Positions 41,037 through 50,137 of a DNA stretch of 64,000 nucleotides are shown in pieces. The translations under genes and the position numbers were made by a program. The notes under the pieces were generated by a model. That model was not told the DNA's origin, made no database searches, and saw only the letters and a list, made by a program, of their open reading frames with translations. The number at the start of each line of letters is the position of its first letter. Within the stretch, counting starts at the first letter, position 1. The DNA comes from Marinobacterium_D sp050908845 (lineage in GTDB: Bacteria; Pseudomonadota; Gammaproteobacteria; Pseudomonadales; Balneatricaceae), in contig NZ_CP194171.1 of NCBI RefSeq assembly GCF_050908845.1, positions 3,472,001 through 3,536,000 on the forward strand, written 5' to 3'.

Positions 41037-42245
41037 ATGTCTCTGAGTAACGTTGAGATCCCCTACGGCGCGTATTGGTCCACCCCGTTCACCAAGTGGC
41101 AGGGTAGCCTGCAGCACCTGCACGCGATGAAATTCGCCGCCTGGGTCGCCAAGAGCGAGCTGGAAAAACGCAATATCGACCCGACCACTTTTGATTCCGG
41201 TGTACTGGGCATGACCAACGCCCAGTACCAGTCTTTCTACGGCGCGCCCTGGCCGCTGTACGAGATCGGCGCCACCAAGACCCCAGGCCACATTCTGAGC
41301 CAGGTCTGCGCCACCGGCGTTCGCGGCCTGTTTGCCAGCGCCTCGGAAATTGCCCTGGGCATGGCAGAAACCTCCCTGCTGCTGACCGCTGACCGCTGCT
41401 CCAACGGTGCCCACATCTACTACCCGGCGCCGGGCGGCCCCGGCGGCTACGGCCAGTCGGAAGATCAGGTCACCTACAACATGCAACACGACGCCATCGC
41501 CGGCCACTCCATGATCCAGACCGGTGAAAACGTGGCGAAGAAATTCGCCATCACCCGCGAAGAGCTGGATGCCGTTGCCCTGCGTCGCTACGAGCAGTAC
41601 CAGGACGCGCTGGCGGATGACCAGGCGTTCCAGAAGCGTTACATGACCCTGCCGTTCAGCGTACCGACGCCGAACTTCCGCAAGGAAGCCGCGGTACTGA
41701 CCGGTGACGAAGGCGTATTCCCGACAACAGCGGAAGGTCTTGCCAAGCTGCGTCCGGTTAATGAAGGCGGCGTCGTCACCTTCGGCAACATGACCCACCC
41801 GGCAGACGGTAACGCATCCGTCGTGCTGACCACTGCTGACAAGGCCCAGGCCTACGCCACCGATGCCAGCATCCGCGTCCAGGTCTGCGGATTCGGCCAG
41901 TCCCGTACCGAGCTGGCTCACATGCCGGAAGCACCGATCGGAGCGGCCAACAACGCGCTGAAGATGGCCGGCATCGATGTGAAGCAGGTCAAGGCGATCA
42001 AGACCCACAACCCGTTCGCTGTGAACGACGTGGCCTTCGCCAAGGCCACCGGTGTCGATGTGATGAACATGAACAACTACGGCTGCTCCATGATCTGGGG
42101 TCATCCCCAGGGACCGACCGGCATGCGCGCCATCATCGAGATGATCGAGGAACTGGTGATCCAGGGCGGAGGCTACGGCCTGTTCACCGGCTGTGCCGGT
42201 GGTGACCAGGGTATGGCCGTGGTTATTCACGTCGGCGACCGCTGA
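41037..42245 (+). CDS. Thiolase-family acetyl-CoA acyltransferase
   Basis: The 402-residue thiolase has the acyl-accepting Cys91 in SQVCATGVRG, the His of KTHNPFAVND and the second Cys in FTGCAGGDQGM. It belongs to the divergent thiolase group (lipid-transfer-protein-like), not to FadA. It would cleave a 3-ketoacyl-CoA to a shortened acyl-CoA and acetyl-CoA. ATG 41037 lies 7 nt from AGGAG; ATG 41034 is also possible. A terminator follows, ending the first transcription unit. Confidence 0.88.
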   Translation: MSLSNVEIPYGAYWSTPFTKWQGSLQHLHAMKFAAWVAKSELEKRNIDPTTFDSGVLGMTNAQYQSFYGAPWPLYEIGATKTPGHILSQVCATGVRGLFASASEIALGMAETSLLLTADRCSNGAHIYYPAPGGPGGYGQSEDQVTYNMQHDAIAGHSMIQTGENVAKKFAITREELDAVALRRYEQYQDALADDQAFQKRYMTLPFSVPTPNFRKEAAVLTGDEGVFPTTAEGLAKLRPVNEGGVVTFGNMTHPADGNASVVLTTADKAQAYATDASIRVQVCGFGQSRTELAHMPEAPIGAANNALKMAGIDVKQVKAIKTHNPFAVNDVAFAKATGVDVMNMNNYGCSMIWGHPQGPTGMRAIIEMIEELVIQGGGYGLFTGCAGGDQGMAVVIHVGDR

Positions 42246-42270
42246 TAACCACGAGCATCCGCTGAAAACA

Positions 42271-42316
42271 CGCCACAGACCGGACCCGCTGCCGATCTGT
42301 GGCGTTTATCGTTTAC
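42271..42316 (+). terminator. Terminator after the thiolase gene
   Basis: CGCCACAGA pairs with TCTGTGGCG (9 bp) around a 16-nt loop, followed by TTTATCGTTT. It separates the CoA-transferase/thiolase unit from the crotonase unit. Confidence 0.7.
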
Positions 42317-42367
42317 ACCGCCCCACCAATTCGCGCCACAGATCTATGCTTTAGTCGAAATAGCTGC

Positions 42368-42380
42368 ATAAACTGTTTGA
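42368..42380. promoter_or_regulatory. Candidate MarR operator upstream of the crotonase operon
   Basis: ATAAACTGTTTGA matches the ATAAAYTGTTT core found upstream of dctP. It is followed by an imperfect TTTGTTGTG/CAACACAAA dyad (about 42389-42421). Confidence 0.4.
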
Positions 42381-42502
42381 AATAACATTTGTTGTGAGTT
42401 ACAACTATTATCAACACAAACAAGACTGGTTCGAGCTAGTCGGGTGCTCACTAACAGACAGCCCGGGCCACAACCAGAAAAACAAGAAAGAGGCAGAACA
42501 AC

Positions 42503-43264
42503 ATGAGTGATTATCGTCACCTGACATTCTCGGTCGAAGACAGCATTGGCTACCTGACACTGAACCGTCCCGAGAAAAAGAACGCCATCAACGACACCCT
42601 TTGCCTCGAAATCGAAGATGTGTTCCGTAACCTGCCCGAGGGCCTGAAAGTCATCCTGTTCGCTGGCAACGGCCCGGAATTCTGCTCTGGCCTGGACCTG
42701 TCCGAACACACTGCGCGCGAGCCGTTTGAAGTGGTACAGCACTCACGCATGTGGCACCGCGTGTTCAGCTACATCCGCAACTCCGGCATCCCCGTTGTTG
42801 CCGCCATGCACGGCGCCGTAATCGGCGGTGGTCTGGAACTGGCGATCTGCGCCCACGTCCGCGTATCCGACGAAACCACCTTCTACCGCCTGCCGGAAGG
42901 CCGTCACGGTATCTTCGTCGGCGGTGGTGCATCCGTAAACGTCGCCCGTGTCATCGGTGCCAGCCGCATGACCGAAATGATGCTGACCGGCCGCACCGTT
43001 CGCGCTGAAGAAGGCGAGCGTCTGGGCTTGGCCCACTACGTGGTCGAGAAAGGCACCGCGCTGGAGAAAGCCAAAGAACTGGCGGCGACCATCGCCACCA
43101 ACTCCGCCTACTCCAACTGGGCAATGGCAACCGGCCTGTCCCGCATCGACAGCATGTCCGCCGACGATGGCCTGTATACCGAATCCCTGATCACCGGTAT
43201 CACCCAGACCAGCGGCGAAGTCAAAGAGCGCATCGACTCTTTCCTTAACCGCAAAAAGTCATAA
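42503..43264 (+). CDS. Enoyl-CoA hydratase (crotonase family)
   Basis: The 253-residue crotonase hydrates an enoyl-CoA to 3-hydroxyacyl-CoA. It has the oxyanion-hole segment GNGPEFCSGLDLSEH and MHGAVIGGGLELAICAHVRV. The usual catalytic Glu pair region is altered (RLPEGRHGIFVGGGASVN), as in side-chain or aromatic-acyl crotonases, so retro-aldol or isomerase activity is an alternative. It opens the second transcription unit after its own promoter region. Confidence 0.88.
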   Translation: MSDYRHLTFSVEDSIGYLTLNRPEKKNAINDTLCLEIEDVFRNLPEGLKVILFAGNGPEFCSGLDLSEHTAREPFEVVQHSRMWHRVFSYIRNSGIPVVAAMHGAVIGGGLELAICAHVRVSDETTFYRLPEGRHGIFVGGGASVNVARVIGASRMTEMMLTGRTVRAEEGERLGLAHYVVEKGTALEKAKELAATIATNSAYSNWAMATGLSRIDSMSADDGLYTESLITGITQTSGEVKERIDSFLNRKKS

Positions 43265-43317
43265 CCGTGCCCCACGGCAACATAAAACCTAGCCAGAATA
43301 AAAAAGAGGAACCGAGC

Positions 43318-44085
43318 ATGAACTTTCAGGATCGCCACTTTATCGTAACAGGCGCAAGCTCCGGTATCGGCGAAGCGGTAGCACGCCGTCTGCACTCCCT
43401 TGGCGCCAAGGTTACCCTGGCAGATATCAACGAGGAGAACGGTGAGAAGGTCGCTGCGTCCATGGGCGAGCGCGCTCGCTTCCAGCGCACCGATATCTCC
43501 GACGAAGCCTCCGCACAGAGCTGCATGGACAACGCCGTCGAAGCCTTCGGCCCGATCAACGGCCTGGTTAACTGCGCCGGCATCCCGGGCGCCGAGCGCG
43601 TCATCGGTCGCGAAGCTCCGCACCGCCTGAGCACGTTCGAGCGTGCGCTGCGTGTCAACCTGATGGGCACCTTCAACATGATCCGTCTGGCTGCCGACAA
43701 GATGCAGAGCAACGAGCCGGGTGAAGACAACGAACGTGGCGTGATCATCAACACCGCCTCCGTTGCCGCCTTCGACGGTCAGATCGGCCAGGCCGCCTAC
43801 TCCGCCTCCAAGGGTGGCGTCTGCGCCATGACCCTGCCGATCGCCCGCGAACTGGCCCGCTTTGGCATCCGCGTACTGACCATTGCACCGGGTATCTTCA
43901 AGACCCCGATGATGGACGTGTTGCCGGAAGAGGTGCAGCAGTCTCTTGGCCAGTCCGTGCCCTTCCCGCAGCGCCTGGGCGATCCGGACGAGTTCGCGTC
44001 TCTGGCACAGCACATCATCGAAAACCGCATGCTCAACGGAGAGGTGATCCGCCTCGACGGCGCCATCCGCATGGCCGCCAAGTAA
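43318..44085 (+). CDS. Short-chain dehydrogenase, 3-hydroxyacyl-CoA dehydrogenase type 2-like
   Basis: The 255-residue SDR oxidises the 3-hydroxyacyl-CoA to 3-ketoacyl-CoA with NAD+. It has TGASSGIGEAVAR at the nucleotide site, LADIN for NAD preference, NCAGI, the catalytic Ser in NTASVAAF and YSASKGG. The long insert with ERGVIINTASVAAFDGQIGQ and the APGIFKTPMM region match HSD17B10-type enzymes. ATG 43318 with GAGGAACC upstream is chosen. Confidence 0.88.
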   Translation: MNFQDRHFIVTGASSGIGEAVARRLHSLGAKVTLADINEENGEKVAASMGERARFQRTDISDEASAQSCMDNAVEAFGPINGLVNCAGIPGAERVIGREAPHRLSTFERALRVNLMGTFNMIRLAADKMQSNEPGEDNERGVIINTASVAAFDGQIGQAAYSASKGGVCAMTLPIARELARFGIRVLTIAPGIFKTPMMDVLPEEVQQSLGQSVPFPQRLGDPDEFASLAQHIIENRMLNGEVIRLDGAIRMAAK

Positions 44086-44103
44086 GCATCGGAGGAGTTC
44101 AGC

Positions 44104-45879
44104 ATGAGTCTGTATCAGGCACCACTGAAAGATATGCAGCTGTTGCTCCAGCACGCGCTGGAGCGCTCCGGCGTTCGTGATCTTCCTGAATTTGCCGAGT
44201 TCGATGACGAACTGATCGCGGCGGTTCTGGACGAAGCCGGCAAGTTTGCCGGTGGCGAGCTCGCCCCGCTCAACAGCGTCGGAGACACCCAGGGCTGTCG
44301 TTTCGAAGATGGCAAGGTGATCACGCCGGACGGCTGGAAGGAAGCGTTCCAGCAGTTCAGCGAATCAGGCTGGATGGGTCTGGCACTGCCGGCGGATTTC
44401 GGCGGCCAGTCCCTGCCCAAGTTCATCGCGCAGCCGGTCAATGAAATGTGGCTGTCTGCCAACCTGGCCTTCGTCATGTTCCAGGCACTGGCCCAGGGTG
44501 GCAGCGAGATCCTGCTGCACTTCGGCAGCGACGAGCAGAAAGCGCGCTACCTGGAGCCGATCATCACCGGTCAGTGGACCATCGCAATGGCACTGACCGA
44601 GCCCAACGCCGGTTCTGACCTGGGTGCCCTGACCACCAAGGCGATCCCGCAGGATGATGGTCAATATCTGATCAAGGGACAGAAGATCTACATCACCTAC
44701 GGTGAACACGATCTGGCCGAGAATATCGTTCACCTGGTACTGGCTCGTACACCTGACGCTCCTGCCGGCAGCCGCGGAATTTCCCTGTTCGCCGTGCCTA
44801 AGCACCGCATCAACAGTGACGGCACCCTTGGCGAGGCCAACGATGTGGTCTGCACCGGCATCGAACACAAAACCGGCCTGCACGGCAGCCCCACCTGCTC
44901 CATGAGCTACGGCGAAAACGACGCCTGCTACGGCGAGCTGATCGGCGAGGAAAACCGTGGTCTGATGGCTATGTTCATCCTGATGAACGAAGCCCGCCTG
45001 AGCTGCGGTATGCAGGGTGTGGCACTGGGCGAGATGGGCTTCCAGCGCGCGCTGGAATACGCCCACGAACGTACCCAGGGCGCTGACTACCAGTCCGGCG
45101 AGCGCGTTGCAATCGCCAAGCACCCGGATGTGGCACGCATGCTGCTGTCGATCCGCGCTGAGGTGATGGGGCTGCGTTCGCTGGGTTACCTGCTGGCGGC
45201 ACTGATCGATAAATCCGAGCAGTGCGACGCTGACGAAAGCCAGGCACTGAAAGCACGTATCGCCCTGCTGACACCGGTATTCAAGGGCTGCGCCACCGAG
45301 CGCGCCAACCTGATGGCCGGTACCACCATTCAGATTTTCGGCGGTATGGGATTCGTTGAGGAAACCGGCGTGGCACAGCTGATGCGCGATGCCCGGGTGA
45401 CCACCATCTACGAAGGCACCACCGGCATCCAGGCTCGCGACCTGGTGTTCCGCAAGGTCCAGGCCGACAAAGGCGCCGCGCTCACCGCCCTGCTGGATGA
45501 GATCGAGGCCGTTGCCACGCGCCTGAGCGAGAACGAAGCGATCGCTTCACTGGCAGCCCAGCTGAACAACGCCTGCACACAGATGCGTTCAGCACTTGAT
45601 CAGATTACTGACAGGGAAAATGCTGACCAGCTGCAGTTAAACGCCGGTGGTGTTGCCTTTATGGATGCGCTGGGCACCCTGTGCTGCGCCTGGCAGCTGG
45701 CAGATATCGCGCTGGCCGCAGAAGCCAAGGCCGCAGCGGGCGAAGACCCGGATTACCACACCAACCTGGTTGCTCTGGCAGAGTTCTACTTCAGCTATTC
45801 GGTCCCCAACATCGAAGCTGGCCTGAAGACGTTCAACCAGGCGCACCAGGGTGTGGGTCGCTACCGCTTCGATCTCTAA
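44104..45879 (+). CDS. Acyl-CoA dehydrogenase, large DmdC-like subfamily
   Basis: The 591-residue flavoenzyme oxidises an acyl-CoA to the 2-enoyl-CoA and passes electrons to ETF. It has the FAD/substrate segment MALTEPNAGSDLGALTTKA, the IFGGMGFVEETGVAQLMRDARVTTIYEGTTGIQ core and the extra C-terminal domain of the ~590-residue group that includes 3-methylmercaptopropionyl-CoA dehydrogenase (DmdC). GGAGGAG precedes the ATG. In this cluster an arylpropanoyl-CoA or another short substituted acyl-CoA is likely; MMPA-CoA is an alternative. Confidence 0.88.
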   Translation: MSLYQAPLKDMQLLLQHALERSGVRDLPEFAEFDDELIAAVLDEAGKFAGGELAPLNSVGDTQGCRFEDGKVITPDGWKEAFQQFSESGWMGLALPADFGGQSLPKFIAQPVNEMWLSANLAFVMFQALAQGGSEILLHFGSDEQKARYLEPIITGQWTIAMALTEPNAGSDLGALTTKAIPQDDGQYLIKGQKIYITYGEHDLAENIVHLVLARTPDAPAGSRGISLFAVPKHRINSDGTLGEANDVVCTGIEHKTGLHGSPTCSMSYGENDACYGELIGEENRGLMAMFILMNEARLSCGMQGVALGEMGFQRALEYAHERTQGADYQSGERVAIAKHPDVARMLLSIRAEVMGLRSLGYLLAALIDKSEQCDADESQALKARIALLTPVFKGCATERANLMAGTTIQIFGGMGFVEETGVAQLMRDARVTTIYEGTTGIQARDLVFRKVQADKGAALTALLDEIEAVATRLSENEAIASLAAQLNNACTQMRSALDQITDRENADQLQLNAGGVAFMDALGTLCCAWQLADIALAAEAKAAAGEDPDYHTNLVALAEFYFSYSVPNIEAGLKTFNQAHQGVGRYRFDL

Positions 45880-45919
45880 GCGGTAGCCGACAGCAAGATT
45901 ACAACAACAAAATTCTTAA

Positions 45920-45958
45920 ACCTCCGGTCGTGATAACTAGAAAAAACGGCCGGAGAGG
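45920..45958 (+). other. Hairpin between acyl-CoA dehydrogenase and ligase genes
   Basis: CTCCGGTCG and CGGCCGGAG form a 9-bp stem with one G-U type pair around an AT-rich loop, just upstream of the ligase ribosome site. It may attenuate or stabilise mRNA within the operon. Confidence 0.35.
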
Positions 45959-45969
45959 GAGATGCAACT

Positions 45970-47826
45970 ATGCTAGCCGACTTTCATCCGGTGAATGTGA
46001 ACGACTTTGGGGTTGAAGTAGAGTATCGCGACAACGGAGAGCAGGTTGTTCGCTGCCCTCACCCCCTGGAAGATTACGCAGTACGACTGACCGACCGCCT
46101 GGAATACTGGGCGGAGAAAACCCCCGACGCAGTCTTCATTGCCCAGCGCAACGAAGAGGACGAATGGGAAAAGCTCAGCTACCGCGAGACCCTGGCTCGG
46201 GTTCGCGCCGTCGCCAGCTGGCTGAATGAACAGAACCTCAGCGCAGATCGTCCGGTGGTGTGCCTCTCGGGCAACAGTACCGAACACCTGCTGCTGGCCC
46301 TGGCTTCCATGTATATCGGCGTGCCCTACTCGCCGATCTCCACCGCCTACTCACTGATCTCCACCGACTTCGGCAAACTGCGCCATGTCGTCGATCTGCT
46401 GACTCCGGGCCTGGTGTTTGCCGATAATCTGGGTCCCTACCGCGATGCCATCGATGCCGTACTGCCGGCGGACGTACCGCTGGTTGCAGTCTCCAGCGAA
46501 CATGCTGAAGATGGCCTGAAAAATCCGGTAACCCTGTTCTCTGAACTGCTGAACACGCCGGCCTCCGCCGCTGCCGATGCGGCCCGCGATGCCGTCAATG
46601 GCGATACCATCGCCAAGTTCATGTTCACCTCCGGCTCCACCGGCATGCCGAAGGCGGTCATCAACACCCAGCGCATGATCTGCTCGAACCAGGTGATGAT
46701 GAGCGCCATCATGGCGTTCCTGCGTGACGAGCCGCCGGTTCTGGTCGACTGGCTGCCGTGGAACCACACCTTCGGCGGTAACCACAACATCGGCATCGCT
46801 CTTTACAACGGCGGCAGCCTCTACATCGACCAGGGCAAGCCGACACCTAAGGCGTTCCATATCTCGCTGAAGAACCTCACCGACGTGGCACCCACCGTGT
46901 ACTTCAACGTACCCAAGGGTTACGAGCTGCTGGTCAAGGAGCTGCGCGCCAACCCGGAAGTGGCGAAGAAATTCTTCTCCCGTCTGGAGATGATGCATTT
47001 CGCGGCGGCCGGTCTGTCCCAGCATATCTGGGATGCGATCGACGAGCTGGCAATCGAGCACACCGGCAAGAAAGTACCGATGATAACAGGCCTTGGCGCC
47101 ACCGAAACCGCACCCGCGGCGCTGTTCGCTTCCATCGAAGAGTGCGCATCCGGTGTAATCGGTACCCCGCTGCCGGGCGTTGAGATCAAGCTGATTCCCA
47201 ACGGCGACAAGCTGGAAGCCCGTGTTCGCGCTCCGTCCGTGACCCCTGGTTACTGGCGTGCGGAAGAACAGACCGCCAAGGCGTTCGACGAGGAAGGCTT
47301 CTATTGCCTCGGCGATGCGGTGAAATATATCGACCCGGAAAAACCCAGCCGTGGTTTCCGTTTCGACGGCCGTGTATCGGAAGACTTCAAGCTGGATACA
47401 GGCACCTGGGTCAGCGTCGGCACCCTGCGTGCGCATATCATCCACTTCTTCGCTCCGTACATTCAGGATGTGGTGATCGCCGGTCATGACCGCGATTACG
47501 TCTCCGCCATGGTGTTCGCCGATATTGGTCATTGCCGCAAGCTGATCCATGACGGCGACAAGCTGTCCGACCTGGAAGTACTGCGCTCACCGCGTGTGCG
47601 CGAAACCTTCCAGCGCCTGCTGAACGAGATGGCGCAGACCGCCACCGGCAGCTCTACCTGCATCCGCCGCCTGCGCCTGCTGGAGGAAGCACCGTCGATC
47701 GACCTCAACGAGGTCACCGACAAGGGCTCTATCAACCAGCGTGCGGTACTGAAAAACCGCGATGCGCTGGTCAAAGACCTTTACAGCGAGCAGCCTTCCG
47801 ACGAGGTTATGATCCTCAGCAGGTAA
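45970..47826 (+). CDS. Feruloyl-CoA synthetase-like acyl-CoA ligase
   Basis: This AMP-forming ligase (618 residues) activates a carboxylic acid to its CoA thioester. It has the P-loop FTSGSTGMPKAVINTQ, the GLGATETAPAA segment and the YCLGDAVKYID motif. The unusual C-terminus (RFDGRVSEDFKLDTGTWVSVG) is typical of the long feruloyl-CoA synthetase group. AGGGAG precedes the ATG by 8 nt. It points to an aromatic, phenylpropanoid-type substrate for the pathway. The true substrate needs a test. Confidence 0.86.
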   Translation: MLADFHPVNVNDFGVEVEYRDNGEQVVRCPHPLEDYAVRLTDRLEYWAEKTPDAVFIAQRNEEDEWEKLSYRETLARVRAVASWLNEQNLSADRPVVCLSGNSTEHLLLALASMYIGVPYSPISTAYSLISTDFGKLRHVVDLLTPGLVFADNLGPYRDAIDAVLPADVPLVAVSSEHAEDGLKNPVTLFSELLNTPASAAADAARDAVNGDTIAKFMFTSGSTGMPKAVINTQRMICSNQVMMSAIMAFLRDEPPVLVDWLPWNHTFGGNHNIGIALYNGGSLYIDQGKPTPKAFHISLKNLTDVAPTVYFNVPKGYELLVKELRANPEVAKKFFSRLEMMHFAAAGLSQHIWDAIDELAIEHTGKKVPMITGLGATETAPAALFASIEECASGVIGTPLPGVEIKLIPNGDKLEARVRAPSVTPGYWRAEEQTAKAFDEEGFYCLGDAVKYIDPEKPSRGFRFDGRVSEDFKLDTGTWVSVGTLRAHIIHFFAPYIQDVVIAGHDRDYVSAMVFADIGHCRKLIHDGDKLSDLEVLRSPRVRETFQRLLNEMAQTATGSSTCIRRLRLLEEAPSIDLNEVTDKGSINQRAVLKNRDALVKDLYSEQPSDEVMILSR

Positions 47827-47852
47827 TCCTGTACCGGCAGGGAGTACGCTGA

Positions 47853-48302
47853 ATGTTAACGGCAAAGCGTGAACTGACAATTGAATGGGGTCACTGCGAC
47901 CCCGCCGGGATTGTGTTTTACCCGCGCTACTTTGAGTTTTTCGATGCCTCCACCGCAAACCTGTTCAAGGTGGCGGGGCTCGACAAGTTTGAACTGCGCA
48001 GGCGTCACGACATTCTCGGCTTTCCCATGGTTAACACCGATGCGGATTTCAAGATCCCATCGCGGTATGGCGAAACGGTCAGCATAGAAACAAGGGTGTG
48101 CGAGGTTGGAACAACCAGTTTCAGCATCGAACACCGGCTACTGAAGAGCGACGGACAACTGGCGATCCTGTGCCACGAAAAACGGGTCTGGGTGACTCAA
48201 ACGGGCGACAGGATTAGACCAAAGGCGATCCCCGCTGAGGTGGTCGCCCTGCTGACCAGCGCTGATAATGAAAGAACAGATCAGGATTCCGGAAGGACCT
48301 AG
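47853..48302 (+). CDS. 4-hydroxybenzoyl-CoA thioesterase-family hydrolase
   Basis: The 149-residue hot-dog-fold thioesterase has the 4HBT signature WGHCDPAGIVFYPRYFEFFD with catalytic Asp. It hydrolyses acyl- or aroyl-CoA. In this operon it fits the release of a benzoate-type acid after the thiolase step, giving for example vanillate or 4-hydroxybenzoate (inference). It lies between the ligase and etfB with gaps of 26 and 3 nt. Confidence 0.87.
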   Translation: MLTAKRELTIEWGHCDPAGIVFYPRYFEFFDASTANLFKVAGLDKFELRRRHDILGFPMVNTDADFKIPSRYGETVSIETRVCEVGTTSFSIEHRLLKSDGQLAILCHEKRVWVTQTGDRIRPKAIPAEVVALLTSADNERTDQDSGRT

Positions 48303-48305
48303 ACA

Positions 48306-49055
48306 ATGAAAATACTCGTTAGCGTAAAACGCGTCATCGACTACAACGTCAAGGTACGCGTCAAGGCCGATAACTCCGACGTGGATCTGGCCAACGTCAA
48401 AATGGCACTCAACCCGTTCTGCGAGATCGCGGTTGAAGAAGCGATCCGCCTGAAAGAGGCCGGTGTGGCCTCCGAGGTCATCGTGGTTTCCATCGGCCCG
48501 AAAGCGGTACAGGAACAGCTGCGTACCGCCATGGCCCTGGGTGCCGACCGTGCCATCCAGGTTGAGACCGATGACTTGCCCGAGCCGCTGAACGTGGCCA
48601 AGCTACTGGCCAAGGTGGTTGAAGCGGAAGAGCCGGGCCTTGTGATCCTCGGCAAGCAGTCCATCGATTCCGACAACAACCAGGTGGGCCAGATGCTGGC
48701 AGCCCTGACCGGTCGTCCCCAGGGTACCTTCGCCTCTGAAGTGAAAATCAACGGCGATAAGGCTCAGGTGACCCGCGAAGTGGATGGCGGTCTGCGTACC
48801 GTTTCCCTGGACCTGCCGGCCATCGTCACCACCGACCTGCGCCTCAACGAGCCGCGCTACGCCAAGCTGCCGGACATCATGAAAGCCAAGCGCAAGCCGC
48901 TGGATGTGAAGACCCCGGCGGACCTGGGTGTCGAGCTCAAGCAGCATATCTCTCAGCTGAAGGTGGAAACACCGGCCCAGCGTGAAGCGGGTATCAAGGT
49001 GGACAGCGTGGATGCGCTGATCGATAAGCTGAAGAACGAAGCCAAGGTCATTTAA
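48306..49055 (+). CDS. etfB: Electron transfer flavoprotein beta subunit
   Basis: EtfB binds AMP and, with EtfA, carries electrons from acyl-CoA dehydrogenases. The 249-residue product has VKRVIDYNVKVRVK at the start, the ALGADRAIQVE segment and the recognition loop region near residues 190-200. It is the group I housekeeping type. It follows the thioesterase by 3 nt and precedes etfA by 10 nt. Confidence 0.95.
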   Translation: MKILVSVKRVIDYNVKVRVKADNSDVDLANVKMALNPFCEIAVEEAIRLKEAGVASEVIVVSIGPKAVQEQLRTAMALGADRAIQVETDDLPEPLNVAKLLAKVVEAEEPGLVILGKQSIDSDNNQVGQMLAALTGRPQGTFASEVKINGDKAQVTREVDGGLRTVSLDLPAIVTTDLRLNEPRYAKLPDIMKAKRKPLDVKTPADLGVELKQHISQLKVETPAQREAGIKVDSVDALIDKLKNEAKVI

Positions 49056-49065
49056 GGAGGCTGGG

Positions 49066-49995
49066 ATGAGCATTTTACTGATTGCTGAACACGACAACAG
49101 CGCACTCAACCCGGCGACCCTGAGTGCAGTCACCGCCGCCAGTCAGATCGGTGGCGACATTACCCTTCTGGTGGCAGGCAACGGCTGCCAGGCCGTGGCC
49201 GATGAAGCCGCCAAGGTTGCAGGTGTATCCAAGGTCCTGCTGGCCGATAACGCCGCTTACGAGAAAGGCCTGGCGGAAAACCTCAGCGCCCTGATCGTGG
49301 AACTGGCCTCCGGCTACAGCCACATCGTTGCAGCGGCCAGCAGCACCAGCAAAGACACTATGCCGCGCGTCGCTGCCCTGCTCGACGTGGGCCAGCTCAG
49401 CGAGATTATCGCCGTTGAGTCTGCCGATACCTTCAAGCGTCCGATCTACGCCGGTAACGCTATCGCCACCGTGCAGTCCCAGGACGCGGTCAAGGTGATC
49501 ACCGTACGTACCTCGGCATTCGACAAGGCCGCCGCCGAAGGTGGCAGTGCCGGCGTTGAAGCCGTGGGCACCGCCTGCGATGCCGGTACCTCCAGCTTTG
49601 TCAGCGAAGAGATGGTCAAATCCGACCGTCCGGATCTGGCGGCCGCAGGCGTGGTGATCTCTGGTGGTCGCGGTATGGGCAACGGTGAAAACTTCGCCCT
49701 ACTGGAAAAAGTGGCCGACAAGCTCGGCGCCGCCATCGGTGCCTCTCGTGCCGCGGTGGATGCCGGCTTTGTCAGCAACGATCTGCAGGTCGGTCAGACC
49801 GGCAAGATCGTTGCCCCTGAGCTGTACATCGCCGTGGGTATCTCCGGTGCGATCCAGCACCTGGCCGGCATGAAAGAGTCCAAGGTGATCGTGGCGATCA
49901 ACAAGGATGAGGAAGCGCCGATCTTCCAGGTGGCCGATTACGGTCTGGTAGGTGATCTGTTTGAGATCCTGCCGGAGCTGGAAGCCAAACTGTAA
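49066..49995 (+). CDS. etfA: Electron transfer flavoprotein alpha subunit
   Basis: EtfA holds the FAD of the heterodimer. The 309-residue product has the C-terminal FAD-binding signature LYIAVGISGAIQHLAGMKESKVIVAINKDEEAPIF and the SGGRGMGNGENF stretch. GGAGG precedes the ATG. Presence of both ETF subunits inside the operon shows that the dehydrogenase is tied to the respiratory chain. Confidence 0.95.
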   Translation: MSILLIAEHDNSALNPATLSAVTAASQIGGDITLLVAGNGCQAVADEAAKVAGVSKVLLADNAAYEKGLAENLSALIVELASGYSHIVAAASSTSKDTMPRVAALLDVGQLSEIIAVESADTFKRPIYAGNAIATVQSQDAVKVITVRTSAFDKAAAEGGSAGVEAVGTACDAGTSSFVSEEMVKSDRPDLAAAGVVISGGRGMGNGENFALLEKVADKLGAAIGASRAAVDAGFVSNDLQVGQTGKIVAPELYIAVGISGAIQHLAGMKESKVIVAINKDEEAPIFQVADYGLVGDLFEILPELEAKL

Positions 49996-50049
49996 AACAC
50001 GTTTTAAGAAACAAGATTCACCAAAAACACACCATAACAACAGACGTGA

Positions 50050-50099
50050 CCGGCGGGCGGCCTTCCCCGGCTGAAGAGCCTGATTGAATAGCCCGCCGG
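50050..50099 (+). other. Inverted repeat between etfA and the ETF oxidoreductase gene
   Basis: CCGGCGGGC and GCCCGCCGG (9 bp, perfect) enclose about 32 nt. Placed 38 nt upstream of the next start codon, it could form an mRNA stem that limits read-through or sets stoichiometry. Confidence 0.4.
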
Positions 50100-50137
50100 A
50101 ATCACGCGCCCTACCTATCCGTGAACGAGGTTTTCAC

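Noticed and set aside
40986..42230. 414-codon minus-strand frame antisense to the thiolase gene
   Set aside because: Same reason; high GC with codon bias on the plus strand opens the antisense frame.
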